NCBI GenBank assembly: GCA_019648995.1
Contig: BLXT01000063.1
Location: 239,190-263,310, forward strand
Length of the DNA stretch: 24,121 nt
Origin: Plakobranchus ocellatus
Lineage: Eukaryota; Mollusca; Gastropoda; Plakobranchidae
Direction: 5' to 3'
Position 1 is the first letter of the stretch. Each line of letters starts with the position of its first letter. A program made the translations under genes and the position numbers. Positions 10,392-20,460 of the stretch are shown one piece after another. Below the pieces are notes generated by a model. That model searched no databases and had not been told where the DNA came from. It saw only the letters and a program-made list of their open reading frames with translations.

Positions 10392-12394
10392 CTGTTATTA
10401 CTGTTTCACTGTATAAAATCCAAGTTCATAAAACTATATTGACTTTTTTTTCAAAGAAATCCAATTACTTCGAGTATCACCATGATTTTTTTTTCAGATA
10501 ACGAATAGAAGACTTATGTTTTAGTTCTTGTAATCTTTGTTTTTAAAGCAAAAATAATCTTAGTTTCCTGCTTGAGGGGAAATTTTAAATGTTAACCCTC
10601 TTACTCAAATCCATCCTCTTTCAATTTTAAGGTTAAGAGACCTTTTGTTGCAAATGTTATGACTTAAAATACCTTTCCTATTAATTATGACAAATAATAT
10701 AAGTACAATGTAAATAAAAACGTAGATGATGGAAATGAAGATCCGGCAATTACATAGACAACAAGAACGTTTTGTTGCCAGAAAATCCAACTATTTCTAG
10801 ATAGAAGTATAATAGATCAACCATTAGTGTTTTTGGAACTTTGCCTTTTCTTGTTTTTGTTTTGTTTTGTTTTAAAAGTTAAAATCACCTATCAGATTAT
10901 TGAGTGTTTGCCTCAGTTCTTCTTATAAGTAATCTTTCTATTTAATTTTATGTATCGTATAATTTATATCGAAAGTGAAAATGTTCAACTTTTTTGCCTT
11001 GTTTTACCATAGTCATTATCTACATCTTAGGAAACAAATTTTGAATAAATATATTTGTCTAGATTAATCCTTTTCAGGAGTCGATAAGGTTAATGTAATT
11101 TTGAGTACATTTCACTTGAAAAATAGCGACACTTCTTTTAATCATTAGTCCTAAGAGGATTTCAAAAGTCCACGAATGTAAAATAAACTGCTGCAAAACA
11201 AATATCAAAGGTCATTATTAAAACCAGAGTTTCAATTATATTATAATTAATTAAAAAAACCGCGTTTCGACTTCTTTCTTTAATGGCAACTGCTGTAATT
11301 GTGCAGCAAAGATGTCTAACAAAGAGTAAAGCAAATTGACTAGGAACTATTCTCAGGATTTCAATTAAAGATACCTTCCATTTTTCTTGCTGGTATCGAA
11401 ATTGCTCTGATACATTTAAATTTTCTCGTCAAGTTATTTTTCTAACAATTCTTAAAGAACATAAGGATATGGAGAAAGGATCTAATTTTTTTTATGTCAT
11501 TATAATTATATTTCATATTATATAGACACAAGATCGATGTGATTGGCTTTTAAAAACCGCACGTTCTCTAGATCTGTTACAAACTAATGTTAAAGGCTAA
11601 AATCATTGTAATGCCTAAATTTATTTTCGATTGTTCCGTACTGAGATTATTAAGGAAAGTAATTAGTTCCGAGGTAATTTTCTTTCAAAGTATACTTACG
11701 AGTTACCATTTATTAGGTTGATCTCAAGTAAATATTAAGAAAATCGAAGAAAATATATGTGTCACATTGATCATCGTGACAAAGACGGGCTTTATAATCA
11801 TAATAAATTTGGAAAGCTAAAGACTTTTTTTTCTTGTATTTATTACTAAATCTATTTAAAATCCTATGATTTTTTAAAATGTAATTCGAAACGCTCTGAT
11901 CAGAACTGCGAGGAGAAAAAGGCTTAGGCAGTTATCTTTTTGCACGCGTACCCTAGCGTTCGGAAGAATTCTTTCTAGAAAGAATTCATATTTTTTAAGC
12001 TACTTTTCTACACACTGTAGGCTGGGTGCAGTGTCCAGATTGTTGAAAGTACAAGATAGATTATCGAGAGAATATTTCTAAGCTGAGAAAGGCTGCAGAT
12101 TTTACAAAAAAAAACCCTGATTTTTCAGATTGATTGCAGTTGGTGACTTAAAACACAAGCGCTACTTTTCGAGAAAAAAAAAAAACTTGTCAGGCTGCAA
12201 AAATAGACTGCTTTTTTAATCTTTGGTAGTAAGTAATGTTTTTTTTTTCCTGGAAAACTTAATTTTTTTAAAATCTGGCCTTGCTTTTAGACGGTGTGAT
12301 TTTCAATGAAAAGAGAAAAAAATATATCTTAATTTGGAACACATACATAAAGCTTATGAAAACTGAAGGCTGCTATGCTACCTCAATCTACACT
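10392..12394. other. Intergenic segment
   Basis: No gene seen. It contains a T/G-rich simple stretch (10841-10874) and a perfect 22 bp palindrome at 11966-11987. Confidence 0.5.

Positions 12395-12461
<67 letters not shown>
12395..12461. repeat. (GA)n microsatellite
   Basis: About 33 GA units with one AAA interruption near 12419. The surrounding plus-strand frame (12281-12685) is an Arg-Glu artefact of this array with no recognisable domain. Confidence 0.97.
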
Positions 12462-12463
<2 letters not shown>

Positions 12464-14238
12464 AAGTCTAAGTTGATTTTCCTTGAGGTCCCTATGCATG
12501 AAATTGATGAAATCAACCAAATGTGTAAATATTACTCGCTTCAGGACAGGCATTTGGCGACTGCCCGCGTGTGGCGTATTTTTTTTTCAATGATTTGCAG
12601 TCAAATTGAATCAGCTTTCGTCACTGCCGCATTTCAGCTCTTCTGTTTTCGCTTTTCCACTTACCACAGTACATCCATATTTTAGTCAATATCTTGTGGA
12701 CGAACTGCTGGAACCCTGTCGTACCTAGACGAAACAATTTTGACGGGAACTTTTGTTTTGGTTTCATTTTTTCTCGCGTTATTTAAATGTTGATTAGAAC
12801 CTGTGTTAACAAAACATTGATGTGACAAAGAATGCTCGTGTTAGCACTCTTCTGATTTCCATCAGAAAAAAGAAATTAAAAAGAAAAAAATATTTGTGTT
12901 CACCCCATAATTCGTCAACATTTGCCAAAGGAGCAATTTATAGTGTTTATGGGGATCTGAGACGTTTCACTTAAATATTCGTTAGCAGTTTATAAGCAGG
13001 CTTTTTCTTTTCAATATCCCGCCAACTAGTCCTTTGAAGCTTTGTTGTAAAGACAAGGTTAGTTTCCAACGAAGGAAATAATTTATTTCTATCAACTAAT
13101 GGTGCAAAGTGTATGTTTAAGGTAGAAAAAAAACGGATATCAATTTTTATTCCTCACTGTCTTTTCACTCTTATTCACTTTCATTAGTAGAAAAAAAGCA
13201 GTTAAAATATGGGGAAGATATCTTTGCAGATCGTCAGAAAAATTAATTGATGATAAAAAAAAAACAACGTATTCTTATATGATGGAGCTTGAGAATCCTT
13301 TTTCCTTTCTACCACAAATTGAAAAGGTCCTCTTGTTTTTTTAACTTCATATATATTCGCATTTTCTTCAACATTTTTTATAAATAATCCAAGCCAGCTT
13401 TTCTTTCGTCCCGCATTGTAGCAGTATAGATTAATCGCGTAGTGAATCTAAGTTGCTCGCTGAAGAATATAAAGAAGTCATTACTTCTTTCTCCTCTCTG
13501 TTTCAACGTCGTTATGAAGGGGTTAAAAAAAAAAAAAAAAAAGAATTATTTAGATTTTGTTCAATAGAATTTTCCAAACGCTAAACATAAGTATGTTGAA
13601 ATTTATTTGCTATTTCAATTGAGATGATTAACGATGTAACTAAGGCGTTAAAAATAGCACTTCCGTTTTCACTTTTAGAGGTGTTGATTTCTCCTAAACA
13701 CATCACAACTCCACTCCATCTATTAAGAATAATCTAAACCTAACAAAGAAAGTTAATAGAAAAAACACTTAAAAGCGTTAACAATTTTTAACAAAATCCA
13801 TTCATGTAATAGAGAGTTCTTCGTAAAATTCGCCGTCTTTTTTTTTTTTTTTTCGCTATACGACAGAATATAAAATGTATGTCTTGGATAGGAGTCCATT
13901 TCTTAATACACAAATACTAATCTAAAATATTATCAAATGTATCCTAATATTATAATCTGGATTTATACGTTTATAAGAGTGGGTTTATTAGATTGAATTA
14001 GTCATGATCAAATATATAAAATTAAACTGGCATCATTTTTAGGGGAAAATGGAAAGAAACAAATCTAATCTTCCTGATGCAATGCAGTACCCTTTGCTTC
14101 TGCCACATGACTCACATAGACAAATTATAGCATTAAAATCACCGTGCTGCGCGGCTATTGCAAATTATGGGCAATTGTGCGAAGGATAATAAAATTTAAA
14201 AAAGAAAACCGCAAAGCACACTATAAGTGTTTGAAACT
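12462..14238. other. Intergenic segment
   Basis: No gene seen. It contains A18 (13525-13542) and T16 (13838-13853) homopolymers. Confidence 0.5.
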
Positions 14239-14853
14239 TTAAATTGTATGTCACGTAAAATTCCTGAACCATAGAACAGAATGACTTAAAATTTTGAATG
14301 AAAGATAAGCTTTGGGGTGGAAAAGTGCACTGTTTTTGTCTAGAATTCATAATTCTACCTCCTAATTTTTGTTTTGATATTATTCCCTCCAAATATAACT
14401 CAGAATTTCACAATCAGCCATGCTGCTAGCATTTGAAATATATAAATTTTCGCTTTATGAATTTTTAGATTGAGGCCATAGGAAATATGAACCAATGGCT
14501 TTTATTCTGGGCTGTATAAAACCATCTAAATCAAGGCGTTATTAGAATCAGATAGGCCTGATTATAGAAGTAGATCTAAGGTCTAATTATAGCTTTGGTT
14601 CATATGCTCTATTCTGGGTAGGCAAAGCGGCATGATTTATTATGTTGGTATTTCCAATGCTAGATTCTAATTCATTGCTTCGCTGCGACTGAAGCGTTGG
14701 TTTAGATTCTAGCTAAGATATCTAAATCAAGACGTCATTGTTTCGATATAGATTAAGAAAGCCTGATTTAGATCTATATCCAAGGCCTAATTATAGCTTT
14801 AGATCCACACGAATCTAGATCTAAACTAGCAAGAATTCATTACTTCAATCGAG

Positions 14854-14915
<62 letters not shown>

Positions 14916-14975
14916 GCTTCATTCTTTCTTTCTCTCTTCTGAGAAACGGTGTTGCGTTTCCGTCCCATTCTTTAG
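14239..14975. repeat. Dispersed repeat, copy B, with duplicated inner module and (TC)n tract
   Basis: Second copy of the family at 1662-2410, in the same orientation. A module of about 90 bp (ATCTAAATCAAG... to CCTAATTATAGCTTT) occurs twice here (about 14519-14602 and 14715-14806) and once in copy A (about 1979-2072). It is rich in TCTAGATCTA-like words. Confidence 0.68.
14857..14911. repeat. (TC)n microsatellite
   Basis: About 27 TC units, at the same relative position in repeat copy B as the array in copy A. Confidence 0.97.
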
Positions 14976-15008
14976 AACGGGTTATTCGGCAGCTAGTATT
15001 ATATATTT

Positions 15009-15012
<4 letters not shown>

Positions 15013-15058
<46 letters not shown>
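15013..15058. repeat. (AG)n microsatellite
   Basis: About 20 AG units with slight decay at the 3' end, some 100 bp after a (TC)n array. The two arrays are inverted relative to each other and could pair as a long hairpin. Confidence 0.96.
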
Positions 15059-15059
<1 letters not shown>

Positions 15060-15094
15060 AAGCATTTTATGATGATACAATATCTGTTTGTTCG

Positions 15095-15170
15095 ATCGTG
15101 GCAAAATGGCTGGCGAACCTGAGATCTGCATCTGTCATTTCTCATAGGGCTTCGAGTTTGAGTCCGCCAT
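15095..15170 (+). repeat. Possible tRNA-related SINE head (A-box and B-box)
   Basis: TGGCAAAATGG (15099-15109) matches an RNA polymerase III A-box, and GTTTGAGTCC (15155-15164) is one base from the B-box core. Spacing is 56 bp, wide for a plain tRNA but seen in tRNA-derived repeats. No cloverleaf with paired acceptor ends was found, so it is not called a functional tRNA. Confidence 0.3.
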
Positions 15171-16813
15171 CGACGCATTGAAACGATATTCGTCATTGCA
15201 TCAAGTATTTCGATAAGCATCCTAAACACAAGAAGGAATTTTCAAATGCGATTTCCGTGAAGCTAAAACTGCCTCATGATTGCAAAGTCTGTTTATTGAC
15301 TACTCAATCAACAGTTCCGGGAGAGAGGACTGGTGGGTAACAGACAGGGCATTATCAAATGAACTGATGCAGAACGGAAAATAACTGCTTTAACAGAGGA
15401 TTCGGTAAAGTGGCATTGAAAAATAGTGCAAGCAAAAAAACTTAATATATAACATATTATACATATATAACTATCTTTTATTTCAAAAACGGAAGCCTTG
15501 CTTGACACGGCCATTGTCATACAATGGCTTCTATCTATGTCCTGTCACAAAAAAGTTAAGGGTGAGTGTCCATTCTTTTAAAAGAACACCGAGTAAAACT
15601 GCTTTTCGGTTTTTTAAAATATGTCACGTTGATTGTTTCAGCGCGATACAGCGCGTAGACAGAGTTTGATGATCTAAATACATTTTGGATCAAATCATGG
15701 ATGTTTTACGATGCATAAATCAATTATACGTATAATTATACACAAGCTAGAGGTGCACTTGATAGATATGCTTGTGCCTATCAACTGGCAGTAAAAACTG
15801 ATCGATTTCCAAGCATTCACACTGAAAGGGAGCGCTTAGGATCTATGGATGGTCAGAGAAAGGAAAAGAAATATTGAGAGTTGATGTATTTGGAAATGTT
15901 TTATCAAGTCTCGAGACCTGCCCGACAAGTCGCAAGAAAATTTTCAAACATTGAAAAAGCAGGGAAACCATAGTGAAAACTGGATTGAACTATGTGGATT
16001 CTCATCAAAGATGTAAGCAATTCGCTTTTATAAACAAATGCACCTCAAGAGGGGAAAAATTAAAATTCTTTTCTCTCAAATTCGTTATATGTGATGCCCG
16101 ATTCAGTAAGACTAGTCTAATTTAATTTAGTCATTCAATTTCCTTCAAGTAGAAGAGAAACGCCAAACTCACTTTTGAATCTGTTCCTGGATAGGATAGT
16201 TGAAAAATGTGTAAATTAAGTTTTAGCACCTGGTATCTAAGAGTCAGAACAACGGAGATTTGTTTCAGACTACTGAGATTTAAGCATCCGTTATAATAAT
16301 GTGGATCACTTTCAACCATCCGAAGAATAACTATTACTCTGAGATTAACCTTTAAGCCTGATTAATTGATATAAATGATTAAAAACTTCTTCTTTGCATT
16401 GAAATGTGAAAATCTTTTAAAATTTCCACCTCTAATGGAGGATAAGAGCTAAAAAGGTGTCAGTATATAATGATTAAACAATAGAGTTTCCTTACAGAAA
16501 AGACTTAAAACAGTTCTTTTGATACACTACGAGTAAAGAAGCGAAGAATTGCCTTCGTTGCTAAAACGATATTTATTTTTAATGCTATATTACAGCCTTT
16601 CTTAACTGACCTCCATTCATAATTATTGGACTTTGAAAAAAAATAATGGCAAATTTTATGAAACATTCTAATTTCTCAAAAACTTTGGGCCAAACTGATA
16701 GTGTAATTTTTCGATATCTTTTTGCAGTACATGAGGTGCAGTGCAGTTCACGATCAGACAAACAGTTGCTACCAGCTCGGCCTTTGAGTGTAGATTTGGA
16801 AATCTCATGGGCC
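15171..16813. other. Intergenic segment
   Basis: No gene recognised. A 16 bp palindrome (AATTATACGTATAATT) lies at 15722-15737. An acceptor-like TATCTTTTTGCAG ends at 16727, but no matching donor keeps the following frame open. Confidence 0.45.
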
Positions 16814-17263
16814 TTTCACTTACTAAGAGGAAATTATGTTAAAATCATGCTGGAAAAGAGTGAAAACAAATTTCCCTACATTTATTTACAAAGATTTTGG
16901 AGGAGTTTTGCCCCTTATGAGTCAGATTTATTCCAATTTCTGAAGAACAAAAACATGTTTTTTTCTACCAACCAAATCTTTTGTTCTTTGACCAACCTAT
17001 CGATTCTGCTTTAACACAGACGGTCATCGTTCTATCCTGTGGTAACTTTTTCAACCCATTTCAGAACAGAGAGGAAAGGTATGGAAATCAAAATTCAAAC
17101 TGAACTAACTTTACAGGCATTACGCCACAAACTCTCAATGAGGCTATTAAAACACTCTGGAGGCGAAACTGATGCGACAACTGCTTGATAATTGGTTTAG
17201 AGGCTTTAACGGTCTGTTGCTAACAATGAACAGTACTCGAGAGACAAAAACTATTATTCAATT
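16814..17263 (+). repeat. Tandem duplication, unit 1
   Basis: A unit of about 450 bp repeats directly in the next unit at roughly 80 percent identity by eye. Shared landmarks are TTTGGAGGAGTTTTG, CCAAATCTTTTGTTCTTTGA, CACAGACGGTCAT, GAAACTGATGCGACAACT and TACTCGAGAGACAAA. A plus-strand open frame (16646-17014) enters this unit but has no recognisable domain and is not conserved in unit 2. Confidence 0.85.
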
Positions 17264-17740
17264 TCCACTTACAAAGAGGAAACTCTGCTAAAAGCATGCT
17301 TGGAAAGAGTGAAAAACAAATTTCCTACGTGTATTTACAAAGATTTTGGAGGAGTTTTGCGCCCTATGAGTCAGAATAATTCCAGTTTCTGAGCAACAAA
17401 AACATGTTTTTTCAACAAACCAAATCTTTTGTTCTTTGACCAACACAGACTCTTAAAGGTATCGAGTCTGCTTTACCACAGACGGTCATTCCTCTGTCCT
17501 GTGGTAACTTTCCAACCCATTTTTAAACAGAGAGGAAAGTTATCGAGATCAAAATTCAAACTGAACTAACCCTAACACGCATTAAACAACAAATGAACAG
17601 CATAACATCAACTCTCAGTGTGGCTAAAAATAGTCTGGAAGCGAAACTGATGCGACAACTATTTGAACATGGTTTAGATACTTTAACCGTGTGTGGCTCA
17701 CAATCAATAGTACTCGAGAGACAAAGAAATATTTGAATTT
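17264..17740 (+). repeat. Tandem duplication, unit 2
   Basis: The second unit follows directly. It carries an extra ~20 bp (around AACAAATGAACAGCATAACA) and an extra ~11 bp (around GACTCTTAAAGG) relative to unit 1. The edges are estimates; similarity fades after TACTCGAGAGACAAAG. Confidence 0.85.
17531..17736 (+). pseudogene. Possible coiled-coil exon or exon remnant in tandem unit 2
   Basis: After a pyrimidine-rich tract ending in AAACAG, an open frame of 67 codons runs to TGA. Part of it (RIKQQMNSITSTLSVAK) has hydrophobic residues at a 4-3 heptad spacing: Leu14, Ile17, Met21, Ile24, Leu28, Ala31, Leu35. That is the signature of a coiled coil. Unit 1 has a related frame (17072-17188) that begins the same way (MEIKIQTELTL) but is disrupted by small indels. 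I do not recognise the protein. Coiled-coil segments of mollusc secreted lectins look broadly like this, but that is speculation. No convincing donor site was found, so this may be a decayed exon or chance. Confidence 0.3.
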
Positions 17741-18133
17741 GTCACACACAATTGAGTTGGCCATGCTTGAAGTTTTGATCATGTCAATGTTATAATGTTT
17801 TGTTTTTATCGACTAACCGGTACGGGAAAATCGATGACAGACGAAATCCGTTTGGACATATCTTGACCTTCACAAGAAAGGTACGATTCTGTTATCATTA
17901 TAATCTTTGCCAGAGTCATCATTAGTTTAAGGTCTTACAATAAGATCCATGTGGTTCTTAAACTTTGTGTGATAAATTCAAAGTTAAAAGAATTGAGTAC
18001 TTTAAGCGTGGCTGATCACCAAGTGCAAAATGATTTCTTATTCTGAAAATGTGCCGTAGGAAACTATGCATCTTAAAATGTCCCAATTTTTATTACGTGT
18101 AGCGTGGCTTTGACTCTCTGAATGCCAATTTAG

Positions 18134-18199
<66 letters not shown>

Positions 18200-18814
18200 C
18201 ACACATTTTTTTCTTATTTTATGCCCTTTTCATATGTATGGTCCAGTTTTTTGATAAAAGGAATATTACTTAGGTGTGTTTCTTCGTGACTATCTGTGGA
18301 GAGATATCTTTGGTAAAATGAGTTTTAGGTTTTACTCACTTCCCAGTTCTTAGTTCGAAATTGTTACTGTTATTTTAACTTTTACATTGTTACATGGAGG
18401 CTATTCAATTAACCTTTTGCTGGCCACACGTTTCAAGAAATCGAGAATGATTAAACCTCTACAAGAAACATTAATGTAGAGAATGACCCATGTGAATGAG
18501 ATGTTCTTCTTACAGCCCTAATTCACGGCAAAAAATGTGCAAACTCTCATACTTTGGTTAAATGATTAGTGGTTTATTAAGCAAAATAAAAAGTCTTTCA
18601 AACTATGAACGTAATTAATATTGTTAAAAAGGAAAGCTGATTAGGCTACTGCTTAGAAAGGCCTGGATATCACATTGATATTTTTATACCTTCAGTCATT
18701 TCCAACGAATTTTATATAAACAAAATATCACCGAGTTCTCTATATTTCAATCTTGATATTGGTAAAGTTTGGCGATGTGGTTTTTCCCTCTTTGTTTTTC
18801 TCCATTTGTTACAG
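17741..18814. other. Intergenic segment around an (AT)n array
   Basis: Apart from the (AT)n array at 18140-18205, no feature could be supported. Confidence 0.5.
18140..18205. repeat. (AT)n microsatellite with short (AC)n edge
   Basis: About 27 AT units followed by ACATACACACA. Confidence 0.96.
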
Positions 18815-18970
18815 AAACCTTCAATTTCTGCTAAATATTCACAAGGACCTGCATCTGCGTATAACTGTATACATGTTGACTTAAGGAGAAATGCATACTC
18901 CCACTTTGAGAGACTGCTAATTAGTAGCTTATACGGCTATATTTTGAAATTTCATTGTAAAAGAAAATTG
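18815..18970 (+). CDS. Candidate internal exon, unknown product
   Basis: Exactly 52 codons lie between a good acceptor (TTTTTCTCCATTTGTTACAG) and a good donor (GTAAGC). Phase is 0 on both sides and there is no internal stop. The product starts KPSISAKYSQ and includes RRNAYSHFERLLIS and LYGYILKFHCKRK. No known domain was recognised and no partner exon was found, so this is a splice-signal prediction only. Base composition is not clearly coding. Confidence 0.25.
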
Positions 18971-19456
18971 GTAAGCGTTAAAACATGTTCGTTTTTTTAT
19001 TCTCTATGGACAAAGTCAACTGCTTGTGTTTAAGAAAATTTTCTACTCAAACGAACTTAGCCAATTCTATTTTTGAAAGGAGTTTAGATGCAAGCAATGT
19101 GCAGAAATAATAGGCTGTTCATCATATTTTTTTAATCATTTCATTTTCCTACTCAGCTTTTTCTTTTACAAAATACACCTGTTCGATCATATCGGGAGGG
19201 GCAAATATAGCTGTTTAAAGATATTTGAAAAAAAATAATGATTTTGAAATTGTAGTTTCAGAATAATGCAATAGATTGCTATAGAATCACTCTTATACAC
19301 ACAAACAAACACATACAAAGACACTCTTGTTTACGCAGTTGATAGCATTTACATTGTAACCAGCCCAGACCTCCTTGACATAATACATTATGCCAATATT
19401 TATTTTTTAAAATAATATCTTTTAAAAAAATAGGACAAACGAATAAAAATGACTAC

Positions 19457-19489
19457 TTTTTTTTTTTTTTTTTTTTTTTGGGGGGGGGG
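19457..19489. repeat. Homopolymer pair T23-G10
   Basis: Twenty-three T followed by ten G. On the transcribed (minus) strand it is C10 then A23, in or just beyond the 3'UTR of the IR-like gene. Confidence 0.95.
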
Positions 19490-19496
19490 TGTAATT

Positions 19497-19502
19497 TTTA
19501 TT
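19497..19502 (-). terminator. Polyadenylation signal candidate of the IR-like gene
   Basis: AATAAA on the minus strand, about 210 nt past the stop codon. A second AATAAA lies at 19399-19404. The first is followed closely by C10 then A23 on the minus strand (19489-19457). Either could serve; transcripts would decide. Confidence 0.4.
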
Positions 19503-19712
19503 GAAATATTTGGAAAATTATGATTCAAAATCGAATTCGTTTTCATGAAATAAAATATAGAGCAAAAGGCAGAAAAAGAATTTGGACCTAGCAAAAAAGT
19601 AAGAGCTTATTACTTGAGAAAACATCCATTGCTTTTGTTTTAGAGAAGGAAAGCTAAAAGTATCACTGTGGAATGATAACAGAAGTAAGAAGCAAGGAGA
19701 TTGACTTCCATG

Positions 19713-20460
19713 TTATATCTGCTTACTCTTTCGTAAATGTAGCAGCTTTTCAAGGACTAAGCTTAAAGTAGCTGCCACAACACCATACGCTGTCAAGGTG
19801 AGCAATAATCTCATACTTCTCATATGTACGACGGTCTGGTTGTCCACTTTTGATATTTTTATATCAGCCTCAGGAGGAATCCACTTGTCAAAAACAGCTT
19901 TGATAGTTCCTGCTTCCGTAGCAAACAATGTGGCGCGCTCTAGATCAGCTTTGTAGAAAACATTTTGCGGAATGGCCATGTTGAGCTGGTCATCCATCAG
20001 TGTCACAAACCTCACATCACCATAATCAGCATCGGCATACAATGGCAACAAGCCTTCTGGAACATTTCCAATAAAAGCATAGTTGCCCTGCAGCACTCTC
20101 CTTATATGATATCCTTTGTCTGGGCTAAAAGATCTCTCGTCAGACTGATTACACCTAATTAGCGTTTGCCAAATTCCTGCGTACGTTGTTCCTGGCTCTG
20201 CCTTGCTGAACGCTGTGAGCAGTGACGTGCTGGAGGGAGAGATCCCGATGCAGAACTCGGGATAATCAAGAAGATCTTTCAGGCCAGAAATAACGGGACG
20301 TTCTACTGGAACCGCCGCGTTCGAAGTCATCAGAGCACCGTAGGATGCTAGTAGGGTGACGCAAAACAGACCCCAGCTGGCCCGAAATATCCGGGCCGAC
20401 TGATGATGATACAACTCAGTCGTTTGAAAAAACCATTGGAGGGGAAAATTGTAGAGGCGC
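19713..20460 (-). CDS. IR/iGluR-like receptor, terminal exon (pore, M3, S2, M4, stop)
   Basis: The 3' exon contributes 248 residues and the TAA stop at 19713-19715. The acceptor is GTTCTGCTTCCTCAG, with the exon starting at 20460 after one base of a split codon; the frame then opens RLYNFPLQWFFQTTE. In order: pore-loop-like FPLQWFFQTT (about 5-14), M3 ARIFRASWGLFCVTLLASY (about 22-40) followed by GALMTSNAAVPVERP in place of the iGluR TANLAAFLTVER, the S2 lobe (ISGLKDLL, then SPSST, GNYAFI), a C-terminal membrane helix M4 (about 215-238) and a short Lys/Arg-rich tail. SPSST aligns with GST of AMPA receptors, so the ligand-site Thr is kept, but the acidic residue after GKYAYLLE appears as Asn (GNYAFIGN). 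The order is that of a tetrameric ligand-gated cation channel. Divergence favours a variant chemosensory-type IR over a classical glutamate receptor. A TTG at 20414 is not a start. Confidence 0.9.

Larger units (their letters stand above)
18971..19712. other. Downstream region of the IR-like gene
   Basis: Holds the probable 3'UTR and polyadenylation signals of the minus-strand receptor gene plus the T23-G10 tract. No coding sequence recognised. Confidence 0.5.

Noticed and set aside
12281..12685. 134-codon plus-strand frame with an Arg-Glu repeat
   Set aside because: The repeat is the (GA)n array and the unique flanks have no domain, signal peptide or splice support.
16646..17014. 122-codon plus-strand frame starting before the tandem duplication
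   Set aside because: No domain recognised, and the copy in the second duplicate has stops, so there is no sign of coding constraint.
20412..20414. TTG as start codon of a 233-residue protein
   Set aside because: The frame continues upstream to a splice acceptor at 20461-20462 and encodes the pore loop there, so this is an internal codon.
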